Shown here: positions 34,181 to 42,703 of the stretch, in pieces
How the letters are laid out: the number at the start of each line of letters is the position of its first letter
Position numbering within the stretch: the stretch's first letter is position 1
Source: Oscillospiraceae bacterium
GTDB lineage: Bacteria; Bacillota; Clostridia; Oscillospirales; Ruminococcaceae
Direction: 5' to 3'
DNA length: 64,000 bases
Assembly: GCA_018110905.1 (NCBI GenBank)
Contig: JAGBAZ010000057.1
Location: 1-64,000 of the forward strand
The notes under the pieces: model-generated
Told to the model about the DNA's origin: nothing
Seen by the model: only the letters and a program-made list of their open reading frames with translations
Database searches by the model: none
Position numbers and translations under genes: made by a program

Positions 34181-36100
34181 TCACTCTCTTTCGTAGCAGC
34201 CAAGATATTCCCAGCGGCTTCCCCAGCCGTCTATTTTGTCCTCAACAATCTTCACCACAAGTTCCCGGCTTCCGATAATTTTTCCATCGGTATCGATTAT
34301 ATCATAGAAAACGGAAACGGTATCGTCAAGTTCATAAACATATGTTACAACCGGATATTTTTCTTCGCCGAAGCAGAAATTTTCCGGAAGAACGTAATTT
34401 TCTTTTTCGGAATCATAATAAGGAATACTGCGGAGTTTTTCTACGGGAACTTCCGTATAAACCCTTGCGAATGTTTCAAATTCCCAACCTTCCGGATTTT
34501 CCGGCAATCTGTCTTCGAGTTTATAATATTCGTTGAGATAGCCTGCGTTGGGATAGTGATTACAGCGGTCCGAATAGCCTGCCGCAAGGAGATATTCCGT
34601 CGGAACTTCGTTAAAATCGCTCCAGGGCTCGCCCACTGCAAGATAATGAATCGGGGCAATATATTTCTGCATTATTCCGAAGTATTCCTCTTCCATATTC
34701 ATCGGAAGTTTTTCGGAAGAAACGATGTAAAGCTCGCCTTCGGCGGTCTTTTTGAAGTTGACCTTATATCTTGAAAGTTTGTTTTCAATAAAATCCATGG
34801 CTGCCGGGTCGTCTTCAAGTTTTTCATAATTATAATCATAATCCGCGTACCATGCTCCGGCTTCGACTCCATAGCCGCCCATTCCGATATAGACATAGGC
34901 AACTTCCGCTTCGTATCCTTCGGCGGTTTCCTTTACATCAAAAATATAGGGAAAATCATCCGCCCAGCCACCCATGTGCGGCGGAGTATAAACGCCCACT
35001 TCGGCGTGATAGGTATAGTGGTTTGCGGAAGTGTGATTTACTTTTGCCTCCGGACCAAAAACCTCTTTTATGAATTCTTCCACCCATTCCTTCGGAATAA
35101 AATCGTCCATAACAGCTTCGCTTATGGCTTTTGCGGCAGGAGTATATTCTTCCGCATAAAAAGTTCCGGTACAATCCAGCACACTTGTTGCGGCAGAAAC
35201 TTTTGCTCTGTCGCTGATTTCATCAGAAGAGCTGAAAGTTCCCAATCTTCCTGCGGCAAAGAGAAGGATATCCATTCCTTCCGGACGGAGCGTTACGGAA
35301 TCATCATACGCCTTTGTAAGGAAATTAACGTAATCAAACGCGGGAATGGGGTCTTCCTTCCAGGAACCGTCATAGGGAAAAGTTGCACGGAGTTCAGAAT
35401 ATTCCTCGCCGGAAATTTCCGCATAGAGCTCCGGAGGATAATAGCCGCCGTAACCGTCGTCTTCAAGAGTGATAAAGTTAGTTTTAAACTGTTTTCCTCC
35501 TTCAAGGGTAAAACCGGGATCATATCCTGCCGCCTGATAAATTGTCATAGCGATGGAATTAAGAAATTCGTTATGTTGTTTTTCATCCATAAGATAGCCC
35601 CAGAAACCGTCGGTGGTATCATAAAAATCAACTACCGCCATGTTTTTGTGAACGCTTACGGAAACTTTGAAACTTTCTTTATCGATATAGCTGTTGAGAC
35701 GGTTTACCGTTTCGTAAACAAGCTGGTTGAGGGTCGCTTTGGAATCTTCAACTTTATATTCAAAAACCTCGTATTTGCACTGGTAAGGCTCGTAAATGTA
35801 AATCATCGGGAATTTATTCACCCAAAAAACTTCTTCGGATGAAAAATCCGGCTCCGCATTTTCAAAAGGGTCATAATAAAGGATTTTATAACGGAGAAGT
35901 CCGGTTGCGTCAATGCTTAGCATATCCTCCGTCGGCGGATAGAGCGGAACCGTTTCTTCGTTTTCTTCCTGCTCGCCGGAAATTAAATCCGCAAGGTTTT
36001 CGGAAGGGTTTTCGGTCGGATCAACAATTTCAACGCTCCAGCGGGAACAGCCGCAAAAAAGCATCGTAAAAGCAAACATAAAGCAGATTATCTTTTTCAT
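34181..36100 (-). CDS. EIVDPT-motif lipoprotein 3
   Basis: A 639-residue lipoprotein: signal peptide, lipobox FCGC (Cys 18), then S-R-W-S-V-E-I-V-D-P-T and an acidic linker. A segment EVFGPEAKVNHTSANHYTYHAEVGVYTPPHMGGW near residue 340 corresponds to the [YV]FG...Y...G.Y module of lipoproteins 2 and 5. No catalytic motif or known family is recognised. It is separated from its neighbours by 4 and 10 bp and is clearly co-transcribed in the blaI-M56 operon. Confidence 0.82.
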   Translation of the reverse strand: MKKIICFMFAFTMLFCGCSRWSVEIVDPTENPSENLADLISGEQEENEETVPLYPPTEDMLSIDATGLLRYKILYYDPFENAEPDFSSEEVFWVNKFPMIYIYEPYQCKYEVFEYKVEDSKATLNQLVYETVNRLNSYIDKESFKVSVSVHKNMAVVDFYDTTDGFWGYLMDEKQHNEFLNSIAMTIYQAAGYDPGFTLEGGKQFKTNFITLEDDGYGGYYPPELYAEISGEEYSELRATFPYDGSWKEDPIPAFDYVNFLTKAYDDSVTLRPEGMDILLFAAGRLGTFSSSDEISDRAKVSAATSVLDCTGTFYAEEYTPAAKAISEAVMDDFIPKEWVEEFIKEVFGPEAKVNHTSANHYTYHAEVGVYTPPHMGGWADDFPYIFDVKETAEGYEAEVAYVYIGMGGYGVEAGAWYADYDYNYEKLEDDPAAMDFIENKLSRYKVNFKKTAEGELYIVSSEKLPMNMEEEYFGIMQKYIAPIHYLAVGEPWSDFNEVPTEYLLAAGYSDRCNHYPNAGYLNEYYKLEDRLPENPEGWEFETFARVYTEVPVEKLRSIPYYDSEKENYVLPENFCFGEEKYPVVTYVYELDDTVSVFYDIIDTDGKIIGSRELVVKIVEDKIDGWGSRWEYLGCYERE

Positions 36101-36110
36101 TTATCTCACC

Positions 36111-38240
36111 TCATCTGTATCTGACAATACAGTTCCATCTGTCATTTCCTATATGGAAACTTATACGGACATAGTTTTCCATAACATCCCACAAAGCTCC
36201 GTCAACGGTTTTATCAAGAATTTCAAAAATCTTTTCTCCGCCGTCTTCGATGGTGTTGAAATCCCCGCAGAAAACCCTGAGCCCCGTACCGTCCCTGTCA
36301 TCGGTTTCGGACCTTATAAAAATTTCTCCGTCGGCACTTTTTACCCAGGTTCTGAAGTTTTTATAATTTCCGGTTTCGGCGTTTATCCATTTTTTTGCAA
36401 CGGTAACATATTTATCTCCGAATGGATAATCCGCGTTCACTATTTCGTTGAAAAGATATGCCCATTCAAATTCTCCGCTTTCAATATCATAAAGAGCTGT
36501 AGCCCAATAGAGATAAGTTTTTTCGGAAGTTACCGTAACCGCAACTTTTTCTCCTCCGCAGATAAAACTTACTTCATAAAAACAGCAGACTTCGTTGTTA
36601 TCAACGAAATAAAGTCCTTCATAAGCTTCTTCGGCAATGGGTTTTATTTTTGTTTCGATATCATCGACGGAGATAAGCATCTCTTCATTTTTTCCGTCAA
36701 TATCCGAAATCCGGATACCTTCATCAGAAATCCAGGTTATTCTGTTTCCGTAAACCGAATAAACTTCCACTCCGCCGCAGATGCTTTCCGTTACATTTTC
36801 GGGAAGAAAAACTTCTTCCATAAGTTCCGGATTTTTGCTTGAAAGATAAACGATTTTATCTTTCATTGAAATGGAAAAATCAAAGTCTTCCTTATAATCG
36901 ATTTTCATAAAATCAAAGGTGCTGTATTCATCGGCTTCGCCGAGCGAATATTCATAAATTTTTTCGCCGGTTTCGATATCAAAAGCAGCAATATTTCCAT
37001 TTACGCAAAAACATACGATTCTGTCATCAAATTCAAGGGATTTGTATATGCGATCCTGAATTGTTTCAAAAAGGACAAAATCCCCTTCAACAGCCGGAAG
37101 AGCTTTTCCTGTTTCCGGTTCTTCTTTTTCTTCCGAAGGTTCGGCTTTTTCTCCGGGACCTTCTTCCCATTCAAGTTTTATCTTCCATACTTCTGTAGAT
37201 CCGTCTTTATATGCGGCGGCAATTATTGTTTCGTTTTCCTTATCATAAGCCACCTTTTCGTAATAGTTGTATTCTCCGAAATCTTCGACGAGTTCAAAAA
37301 TTTTCCCGGTGGAATATTCTTTAAGGCAAAGTTTTCCGCCGTTTTTAATAAAAGCAAAATCCTTTTCAAGATAGAGAAAACCCGGCTCGACATCAAGTTC
37401 TTTCTTTTCGCCGCTCAAAACATCAAGAATCCACATCTTCCATGTATAATTTTCATCCATTTCGCTGTAAACAAAATAATTGTTTTCCGCGCACCAGTTT
37501 CCTGTTTCGGCTTTGTTTATCTCGGCCATTTTTTCGCCGGAAATACTGTATATTTCCTCGCTGTTATTTTTATAAACATGGAAAAACTCGCAGTTTGAAG
37601 ACCAGCTTCCGAATTTTTTGATTTCCCCGGTTTCTATTACGGAAACAACCGCATCGTCTTCGATATCCCTTATGGTTACATGTTCGCTTCCCGTTGCCCA
37701 AAGCCCGGTTTCGGAAATGTTTCCGCGGGAATAATCAAGCTCCTTCCTTTCGCTTTCAAGTGTTTCGGTATCTATCGAAAGAACTTCTGTGGAATATATA
37801 TTTGAAAAAACAACCTTTGCTTTTCCGTCTCTTTCATATACCGAAACCTCTTTATAATCGCTGAAGCTGAGTTCTTCGATAAATTCGGTTTTGCCGCTTT
37901 CATAATCATAAATATAAACCCTTACAGAAACTCCGCCGCCTTCAAAAGGATCTCCTTCTTTATAAGAGAAAAACAACGCCTTTGAATTTTCAAGAATATG
38001 AAAAACAATGCTTGAACCGCGAAGATTTGCAAAGCCTTCTTCGGTAAGGTTTTTGGTTTCCGCCTTTTCGGAATATATATTTTCAATGTGTTTTTCTTCC
38101 GTTTCATCTTCGGATATAACAAGTTCGGAATCATTTTCAATCGGCTTTGTGGGGTCAACAATTTCCACATTCCAGCCGCAGGAAACAAAAGAAATAACAA
38201 GGATAAGCATAATGATTGCTGTGAAAACTGTTTTTTTCAA
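36111..38240 (-). CDS. EIVDPT-motif lipoprotein 4 (propeller-like)
   Basis: A 709-residue lipoprotein: signal peptide and lipobox (FVSC, Cys 21), then G-W-N-V-E-I-V-D-P-T. The body repeats short strands with [YFIL]-D-x-E-[ST]-G turns: YDYESGKTEFIEEL, IDTETLESER, LDVLSGEKKELD, YSTGKIFELVED, FDIETGEKIYEY, YDIESGEFEWAY, consistent with one or two beta-propellers separated by an acidic linker near residue 365 (EGPGEKAEPSEEKEEPETGK). First lipoprotein after the M56 sensor gene, with a 100-bp gap that shows no terminator. Confidence 0.82.
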   Translation of the reverse strand: MKKTVFTAIIMLILVISFVSCGWNVEIVDPTKPIENDSELVISEDETEEKHIENIYSEKAETKNLTEEGFANLRGSSIVFHILENSKALFFSYKEGDPFEGGGVSVRVYIYDYESGKTEFIEELSFSDYKEVSVYERDGKAKVVFSNIYSTEVLSIDTETLESERKELDYSRGNISETGLWATGSEHVTIRDIEDDAVVSVIETGEIKKFGSWSSNCEFFHVYKNNSEEIYSISGEKMAEINKAETGNWCAENNYFVYSEMDENYTWKMWILDVLSGEKKELDVEPGFLYLEKDFAFIKNGGKLCLKEYSTGKIFELVEDFGEYNYYEKVAYDKENETIIAAAYKDGSTEVWKIKLEWEEGPGEKAEPSEEKEEPETGKALPAVEGDFVLFETIQDRIYKSLEFDDRIVCFCVNGNIAAFDIETGEKIYEYSLGEADEYSTFDFMKIDYKEDFDFSISMKDKIVYLSSKNPELMEEVFLPENVTESICGGVEVYSVYGNRITWISDEGIRISDIDGKNEEMLISVDDIETKIKPIAEEAYEGLYFVDNNEVCCFYEVSFICGGEKVAVTVTSEKTYLYWATALYDIESGEFEWAYLFNEIVNADYPFGDKYVTVAKKWINAETGNYKNFRTWVKSADGEIFIRSETDDRDGTGLRVFCGDFNTIEDGGEKIFEILDKTVDGALWDVMENYVRISFHIGNDRWNCIVRYR

Positions 38241-38340
38241 AGGAAAAACACCTCCGTTTTCCGAAAAATGGGTACAGTAACCAAAAGGTACGGAAAATCC
38301 GCCCTTCTGGCACTGTTTTTATTCGTTTTTTTAATATCCG

Positions 38341-41112
38341 TTACCAGGCGTTTGCCTGCAAAATATGTTCATGGTCAGGTCTTGCATCGACGGCATAATT
38401 TTCCGTAAAAATCATTCTTCCGTCGTAATAAACGTGATAGCTGAAATAAACAAGACCGTTGTGATAGTTCGCGCTTCCGATGGTTCCGTCTGCGGAAAGT
38501 CCAAGTCCGAAATCGGAAAGAACATTTCCTTCCTTATCGAAGGTGCACATTCTGAATTCGTTCGATTCGGAACTTGTATAAACCCAAAGGTATCTTCCGC
38601 CGATGGTTTTATCTTCCCTTATAAAGTTATAGGTTCTGGCTGTTCCTTCGCCGTCGATTTTTGCAATGCAGACCGTTGCATCCGCTTCGGCGGAAACGTC
38701 ATAGAAGCTAAGACTTCTGCTATTATCGATAAGCATTGTTTCGGAATCAAGGAACATTACCTGGGGATGACTGTAATCCGTTTTTGCGTCGGAATCTTCG
38801 ATTTTCTTAACGGTTTTCGTATCACTGTAATAATAGTAAATTGAGATTTCCTCTTTATGTCCGCCGCCGTTTTCGCTTACATAGAGATAAAGGTCATCTT
38901 TCCTTTCTTCCGGAAGGGAAACAAGGGTATTTCCGTCAACAAGATAGGTCCATTTTCCGAAATGTCCGAAAGAAGTTATACAAAGGGGTTCGGAAACTCC
39001 CTTTACAACAAAAGTTTCTTCACTGTTCCAGTCAAAATAAAGCATTTTCTGTTCTTCCGGGAACCAGAGGCCTCTTGATACAACATACTGAGTCTGATAA
39101 TGTTCCGCACCGCTCATATCTCCGACCTGAACGTCCGCTTCGAAAGCTTTAAAAGTGGAACTCTGGAATTCTTTCATGGGAACATATCCGTCTCTGTAGC
39201 TGCTGACAGCGGTATATTCTTCATGGGTGCTTACGAAAAGACGGTCGAATTCATCGGACTGCTCGGTTTTAAGAACTGCAAAGCGTTCCGGCATATAGAT
39301 TTCGCGGAAGCTGTAAGTATATGGATCATAACAATACGTAAGCTCGTAATAGCAATCCTCATAAACAATTTCCCAATCGTTGATTTCCGGATAATTTTTT
39401 GAAAGTTCGGCAAGATATGCCTCGCACTCAAGAACAGAAGAGATAGGTTCTGTCGGCATAACTGTATCTGCTTTTCCGTCATAGGTTACCCATCTGTCCC
39501 ATTGTGAAGAACTGATAAACGGGAACGTTCCGTTCTTATTCGGGCCTTCGACAACCGGCCGGGGATCATTTTCGGATCCCATTGTTACATAATAGGAATC
39601 ATCGTCCATCCAGTTTACTTTATAAATAATAAATCCGTCGAAAAGTCCGGTTTTGCTGTTATAAGTTATTTTTGCATGATATTTATCCGTACTTTCAGAA
39701 AAATCCGCATAAATTTCCGGGTTGTTCCATTCGTATTTTTCTTCCACGATATAAAGGATTTCTGTTTTATCTCCGAGCTTTGTGGAATAAAGCACTTCGG
39801 AAGCAACGGAATAGCTTTCTTCCTTCATATCCATTTCTATTTCATCGTAATATTTTTTCTTTCCTTCGGAAAGGGTTTCGATATATTCTTTTACCTCTTC
39901 GGAAATAAGAATGGAATAATATCCGCTTTCCTGATAGCTGATTTCGGTGAAAGCGGAATGAACGATTTCCTGTGCTCTTTCAAGAATATCGCTTTCGCTC
40001 AGACCTTCTTTTTCCGGAAGCTCGTTTTCAACAGCGGGTTCTTCCGGAATGGTTTCCGTTTCGGAATTGCAGGCAACCATTGTTCCGCTTATCACAATAA
40101 CTATTGCCGCAAGAACGAAAAGAACAACGCCCCGGTGGGTTTTGGGATTAAGGACCGCCGCAAAACGGCTTTTGAGGAATTTTTTGCCGCCATAAAAGCT
40201 CGTTGAAAGCAGCAGCGGGCTGTTCTGTCCCCTTCTCATAATGTTGAGAATGGTTGCGCAGTATTCCTGTCTTCTGTCGCCTTCCATCGCTTTTACAACA
40301 GCTTCGTCGCAGGTTATTTCAATATCGTTTTCCGCATTGCGGCACATAAAACCGATAAACGGGTTGAACCAATGTACGGAAGCCGCAAGCATAAGGAGCA
40401 TTTTGTACCAAAGGTCGCCGCGTTTATAGTGGGTGAGCTCATGGCGGAGAACAAATTCATATTCTTCCGGAAGAAGAGCTTCCGAGGGAAGGAGAACCCT
40501 CGGTTTTCCGAAACCGACCATCATCGGGCTTTTTATAAGGCGGTTTTCATATATTTTTACTTTTTCCGGAACGTTCATTTCCTTTTTGATACATTCAAAA
40601 AGGTTGAGCACGAACTCATTTTTTACCTCGCGGTTCCAGGGTTTTGAACGGCTTAGGAATCTGATATACATCGCAACGTTCCAGCCGCAAACTATTACCG
40701 CGCCGGAAATCCAAAGGACTGCGCCCACAAAAACCACCGGAAAAACAAAGGTTTTCGGCTCCGTGCTCAAAGGTTCTTCATCGGTGCTCAAATCCGGTGC
40801 AGCCGGTTTTTCCTGGTGCTCAGACTGAATCATCTGTCCCCCGAATTCCGGAACTTTTTCGGGTTCGTCAACAATTTCCGGAGATTGGGTGATTATCATT
40901 TCGTGCGGAGGAACGTCCATTTTGATAGGTGCGGACGGAAGATTTATTTTTATCGGAATGATAAGATATACCGCAAGGAAGATCCAGATCCAGTATCTCC
41001 ATTTTTTGCGGAACCTGTTTTCCGCAAGTTTTGATATGAGAAGGATCGCGGCAACAGCGACGGAGGAAGTTATCGAAATTCCGAGAATATTTATAAAAAG
41101 ATTTTCGATCAA
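38341..41112 (-). CDS. BlaR1/MecR1-type M56 metallopeptidase with novel C-terminal sensor
   Basis: This is a 923-residue membrane protease. Transmembrane segments lie near residues 8-28, 40-55 and 122-150; the cytoplasmic zincin has HELTH (224-228) followed by RGD and the third ligand in NDIEITCDE (about 262-270); a fourth helix ends near 352 (GVVLFVLAAIVIVISGTMVAC). About 570 extracytoplasmic residues follow. They lack the penicillin-binding serine motifs of BlaR1 (no STxK or KTG) and match no family I know. The start is TTG 41112 with AGAGGGTG upstream. By analogy, ligand binding outside would trigger cleavage of the adjacent BlaI-type repressor. Confidence 0.88.
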   Translation of the reverse strand: MIENLFINILGISITSSVAVAAILLISKLAENRFRKKWRYWIWIFLAVYLIIPIKINLPSAPIKMDVPPHEMIITQSPEIVDEPEKVPEFGGQMIQSEHQEKPAAPDLSTDEEPLSTEPKTFVFPVVFVGAVLWISGAVIVCGWNVAMYIRFLSRSKPWNREVKNEFVLNLFECIKKEMNVPEKVKIYENRLIKSPMMVGFGKPRVLLPSEALLPEEYEFVLRHELTHYKRGDLWYKMLLMLAASVHWFNPFIGFMCRNAENDIEITCDEAVVKAMEGDRRQEYCATILNIMRRGQNSPLLLSTSFYGGKKFLKSRFAAVLNPKTHRGVVLFVLAAIVIVISGTMVACNSETETIPEEPAVENELPEKEGLSESDILERAQEIVHSAFTEISYQESGYYSILISEEVKEYIETLSEGKKKYYDEIEMDMKEESYSVASEVLYSTKLGDKTEILYIVEEKYEWNNPEIYADFSESTDKYHAKITYNSKTGLFDGFIIYKVNWMDDDSYYVTMGSENDPRPVVEGPNKNGTFPFISSSQWDRWVTYDGKADTVMPTEPISSVLECEAYLAELSKNYPEINDWEIVYEDCYYELTYCYDPYTYSFREIYMPERFAVLKTEQSDEFDRLFVSTHEEYTAVSSYRDGYVPMKEFQSSTFKAFEADVQVGDMSGAEHYQTQYVVSRGLWFPEEQKMLYFDWNSEETFVVKGVSEPLCITSFGHFGKWTYLVDGNTLVSLPEERKDDLYLYVSENGGGHKEEISIYYYYSDTKTVKKIEDSDAKTDYSHPQVMFLDSETMLIDNSRSLSFYDVSAEADATVCIAKIDGEGTARTYNFIREDKTIGGRYLWVYTSSESNEFRMCTFDKEGNVLSDFGLGLSADGTIGSANYHNGLVYFSYHVYYDGRMIFTENYAVDARPDHEHILQANAW

Positions 41113-41161
41113 GTTTTCACCCTCTTATAAGTATTTTCTTCTACTATATAAGTGTCTTTTT

Positions 41162-41557
41162 TCAGCGTTTTTGCTTCGCTTCTTCAATAAATTTTTGAAG
41201 TTCGTCAAGTTCGCTGTCGTTAATTGTGTTGTTTTCATAAAGATTTGCAACAAGTGATTTTACCGAGCGTCCGCAGAATTTTCCAAGAACGCTGTTGCTT
41301 TCGAATTCAAGATATTCTTCTTCGGAAACAAGGGCTGTATAGAGGTTTGTTTTTGCGCCTTCGGGTTTTTCACAGGAAAGAAAACCTTTTTCGGTAAGAC
41401 GGGAAAGGAACTTGAGAACAGTAGTTGGCTGCCAGTTTTTTCCGGCAAGTTTTTCGTCAATTTCCGGACGGGAAACAGGCTTTTTCATTTCCCATATCGC
41501 CATCATGATTTCGAGTTCAGAGTTAGGAATATGAACAAGTTCTTTTTTTTCGGCCAT
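41162..41557 (-). CDS. BlaI/MecI-family repressor 1
   Basis: This 131-residue protein has the penicillinase-repressor winged helix: IPNSELEIMMAIWEMKKPVSRPEIDEKLAGKNWQPTTVLKFLSRLTEKGFL, a wing with TNLYTALVSEEEYLEFES, and a C-terminal dimerisation/cleavage region. Family members repress their own operon until cleaved. ATG 41557 (MAEKKELVHIP) has AAAAGGAG about 9 bases upstream; a frame extending upstream runs through the promoter and is rejected. It heads the operon with the M56 gene (49-bp gap) and four lipoproteins. Confidence 0.93.
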   Translation of the reverse strand: MAEKKELVHIPNSELEIMMAIWEMKKPVSRPEIDEKLAGKNWQPTTVLKFLSRLTEKGFLSCEKPEGAKTNLYTALVSEEEYLEFESNSVLGKFCGRSVKSLVANLYENNTINDSELDELQKFIEEAKQKR

Positions 41558-41580
41558 TTTAAAAATCTCCTTTTTACGGT

Positions 41581-41658
41581 TGTCTAATACAGTTTGATTG
41601 TACATCTGTCTAACGCTATTGTCAATAGGTTTTTTAAAAAAATTTTACATTTGTCTAA
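41581..41658 (-). promoter_or_regulatory. blaI-1 promoter with three TGTCTAA operator boxes
   Basis: Minus-strand TTGACA (41620-41625), 17 bp, TACAAT (41597-41602). In plus orientation the boxes are TGTCTAAT (41581-41588), TACATCTGTCTAA (41601-41613, within the spacer and -10) and TACATTTGTCTAA (41646-41658). TACA-N2-TGT resembles the core of BlaI operators. The same three boxes with the same spacing occur at the promoter of lipoprotein 5. Confidence 0.85.
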
Positions 41659-41762
41659 ATTATTTTTCAAAATCTTTGTTTTAGCCTAACTTTAATAAAT
41701 ATAAGCGGCTTTTGCAATCGATTTTTGGTGGAATTTCCGCAACTTCGGGTTGCAAAATTAAA

Positions 41763-41798
41763 AAAAAACGCATCGCCTCATGGGAGATGCGCTTTTTT
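41763..41798. terminator. Terminator after lipoprotein 5
   Basis: CGCATC...GATGCG stem (41769-41791) with A-run and T-run. The segment GGAGATGCGCTTTTT is repeated at 42680 after the second M56 gene. Confidence 0.75.
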
Positions 41799-41842
41799 TG
41801 ATTTTTATTTTGCTTTGTAGATTATGAATTCATCATCTTTAT

Positions 41843-42553
41843 TTATTCACGCGTGTAACTTACATAGTTATATCCGCCGTCCGGAAGTATTTTTACAGTA
41901 AGAACCATATTTCGGTCGTCCTCCGCTGAAAAATCAAGGGTAATATGGAAAATTATCCGGTCACCGTCCTCATCAATGCTGTTGATAACAATTTCGGGAA
42001 CATCTCCCATTCCGCCGTGTCCGTCAAGATAATAGCAATTCTGTTCCGGATAATAAAAATCCTGAACCCGAAGGCTTTCGGCCATTATTCCGAAATATTT
42101 TAAAACTTCCTCTTCAAAAAAGTCGGCAGAATATGCATAAACGTTTCCGTTGAATCCGGGAATCGAAACTTCGATTCTGTCATCAACTGATGTCCTTGAC
42201 ATAATCCAACCGTAGAAAAGCCGGGGGTCTTCAAAGGAATAATCCGAAACACCTGCGTCGTCATAATAAAGGCTTGCACCCTTTCTGACGGTTAGTTTTC
42301 CTTCATAATTTCTTATTCCGCCGTAATTGATAATCATATCTTCATACAGGGCGGATAATCCACCGCCGTTTTCTTCATTATCTTCCGCTTCCGGATTTTC
42401 TTCCGGAATTTCGGATTCTTCAGGAACTTCTTCCGGTTCGGAAATTTCCAATTCGCTCCGGGGGTCTTCATGAACAAAAGGTTTTTCCGGTTTCTCCGTA
42501 GCGCATGCACAAAGCATAAGCAAAGCAATAATCAATGCAAGTAGTTTTTTCAT
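41843..42553 (-). CDS. Lipoprotein 5, co-regulated with the blaI-1 operon
   Basis: A 236-residue lipoprotein: signal peptide, lipobox LCAC (Cys 17), a Glu/Pro-rich linker (about 20-65), then one globular domain with YFGIMAESLRVQDFYYPEQNCYYLDGHGGMG, resembling the [YV]FG...FYY...Y module of lipoproteins 2 and 3. It lacks the EIVDPT motif. It is a single gene with its own promoter, whose operator boxes match those of blaI-1, so repressor 1 probably controls it. ATG 42553 follows AAAAGGAG. Confidence 0.82.
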   Translation of the reverse strand: MKKLLALIIALLMLCACATEKPEKPFVHEDPRSELEISEPEEVPEESEIPEENPEAEDNEENGGGLSALYEDMIINYGGIRNYEGKLTVRKGASLYYDDAGVSDYSFEDPRLFYGWIMSRTSVDDRIEVSIPGFNGNVYAYSADFFEEEVLKYFGIMAESLRVQDFYYPEQNCYYLDGHGGMGDVPEIVINSIDEDGDRIIFHITLDFSAEDDRNMVLTVKILPDGGYNYVSYTRE

Positions 42554-42575
42554 TTTTCATCTCTCCTTTTACAGT

Positions 42576-42654
42576 TGTCTAATTGCAACTTAATTCTACA
42601 TCTGTCTAAGGATATTGTCAATAGTTTTTTCAAAAATATTTTACATTTGTCTAA
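42576..42654 (-). promoter_or_regulatory. Lipoprotein 5 promoter with same operator boxes as blaI-1
   Basis: Minus-strand TTGACA (42616-42621), 17 bp, TAGAAT (42593-42598). Boxes in plus orientation: TGTCTAAT (42576-42583), TACATCTGTCTAA (42597-42609), TACATTTGTCTAA (42642-42654). The last two are 45 bp apart start to start, exactly as upstream of blaI-1. Confidence 0.85.
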
Positions 42655-42703
42655 AATATTCTTATAAAGTATATTTTAAAAGGAGATGCGCTTTTTCCAC
42701 TTT

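Noticed and set aside
39350..39380. WEIV in the M56 protease 1 outer domain as another EIVDPT motif
   Set aside because: Only four residues match, there is no DPT, and it is not near a lipid Cys.
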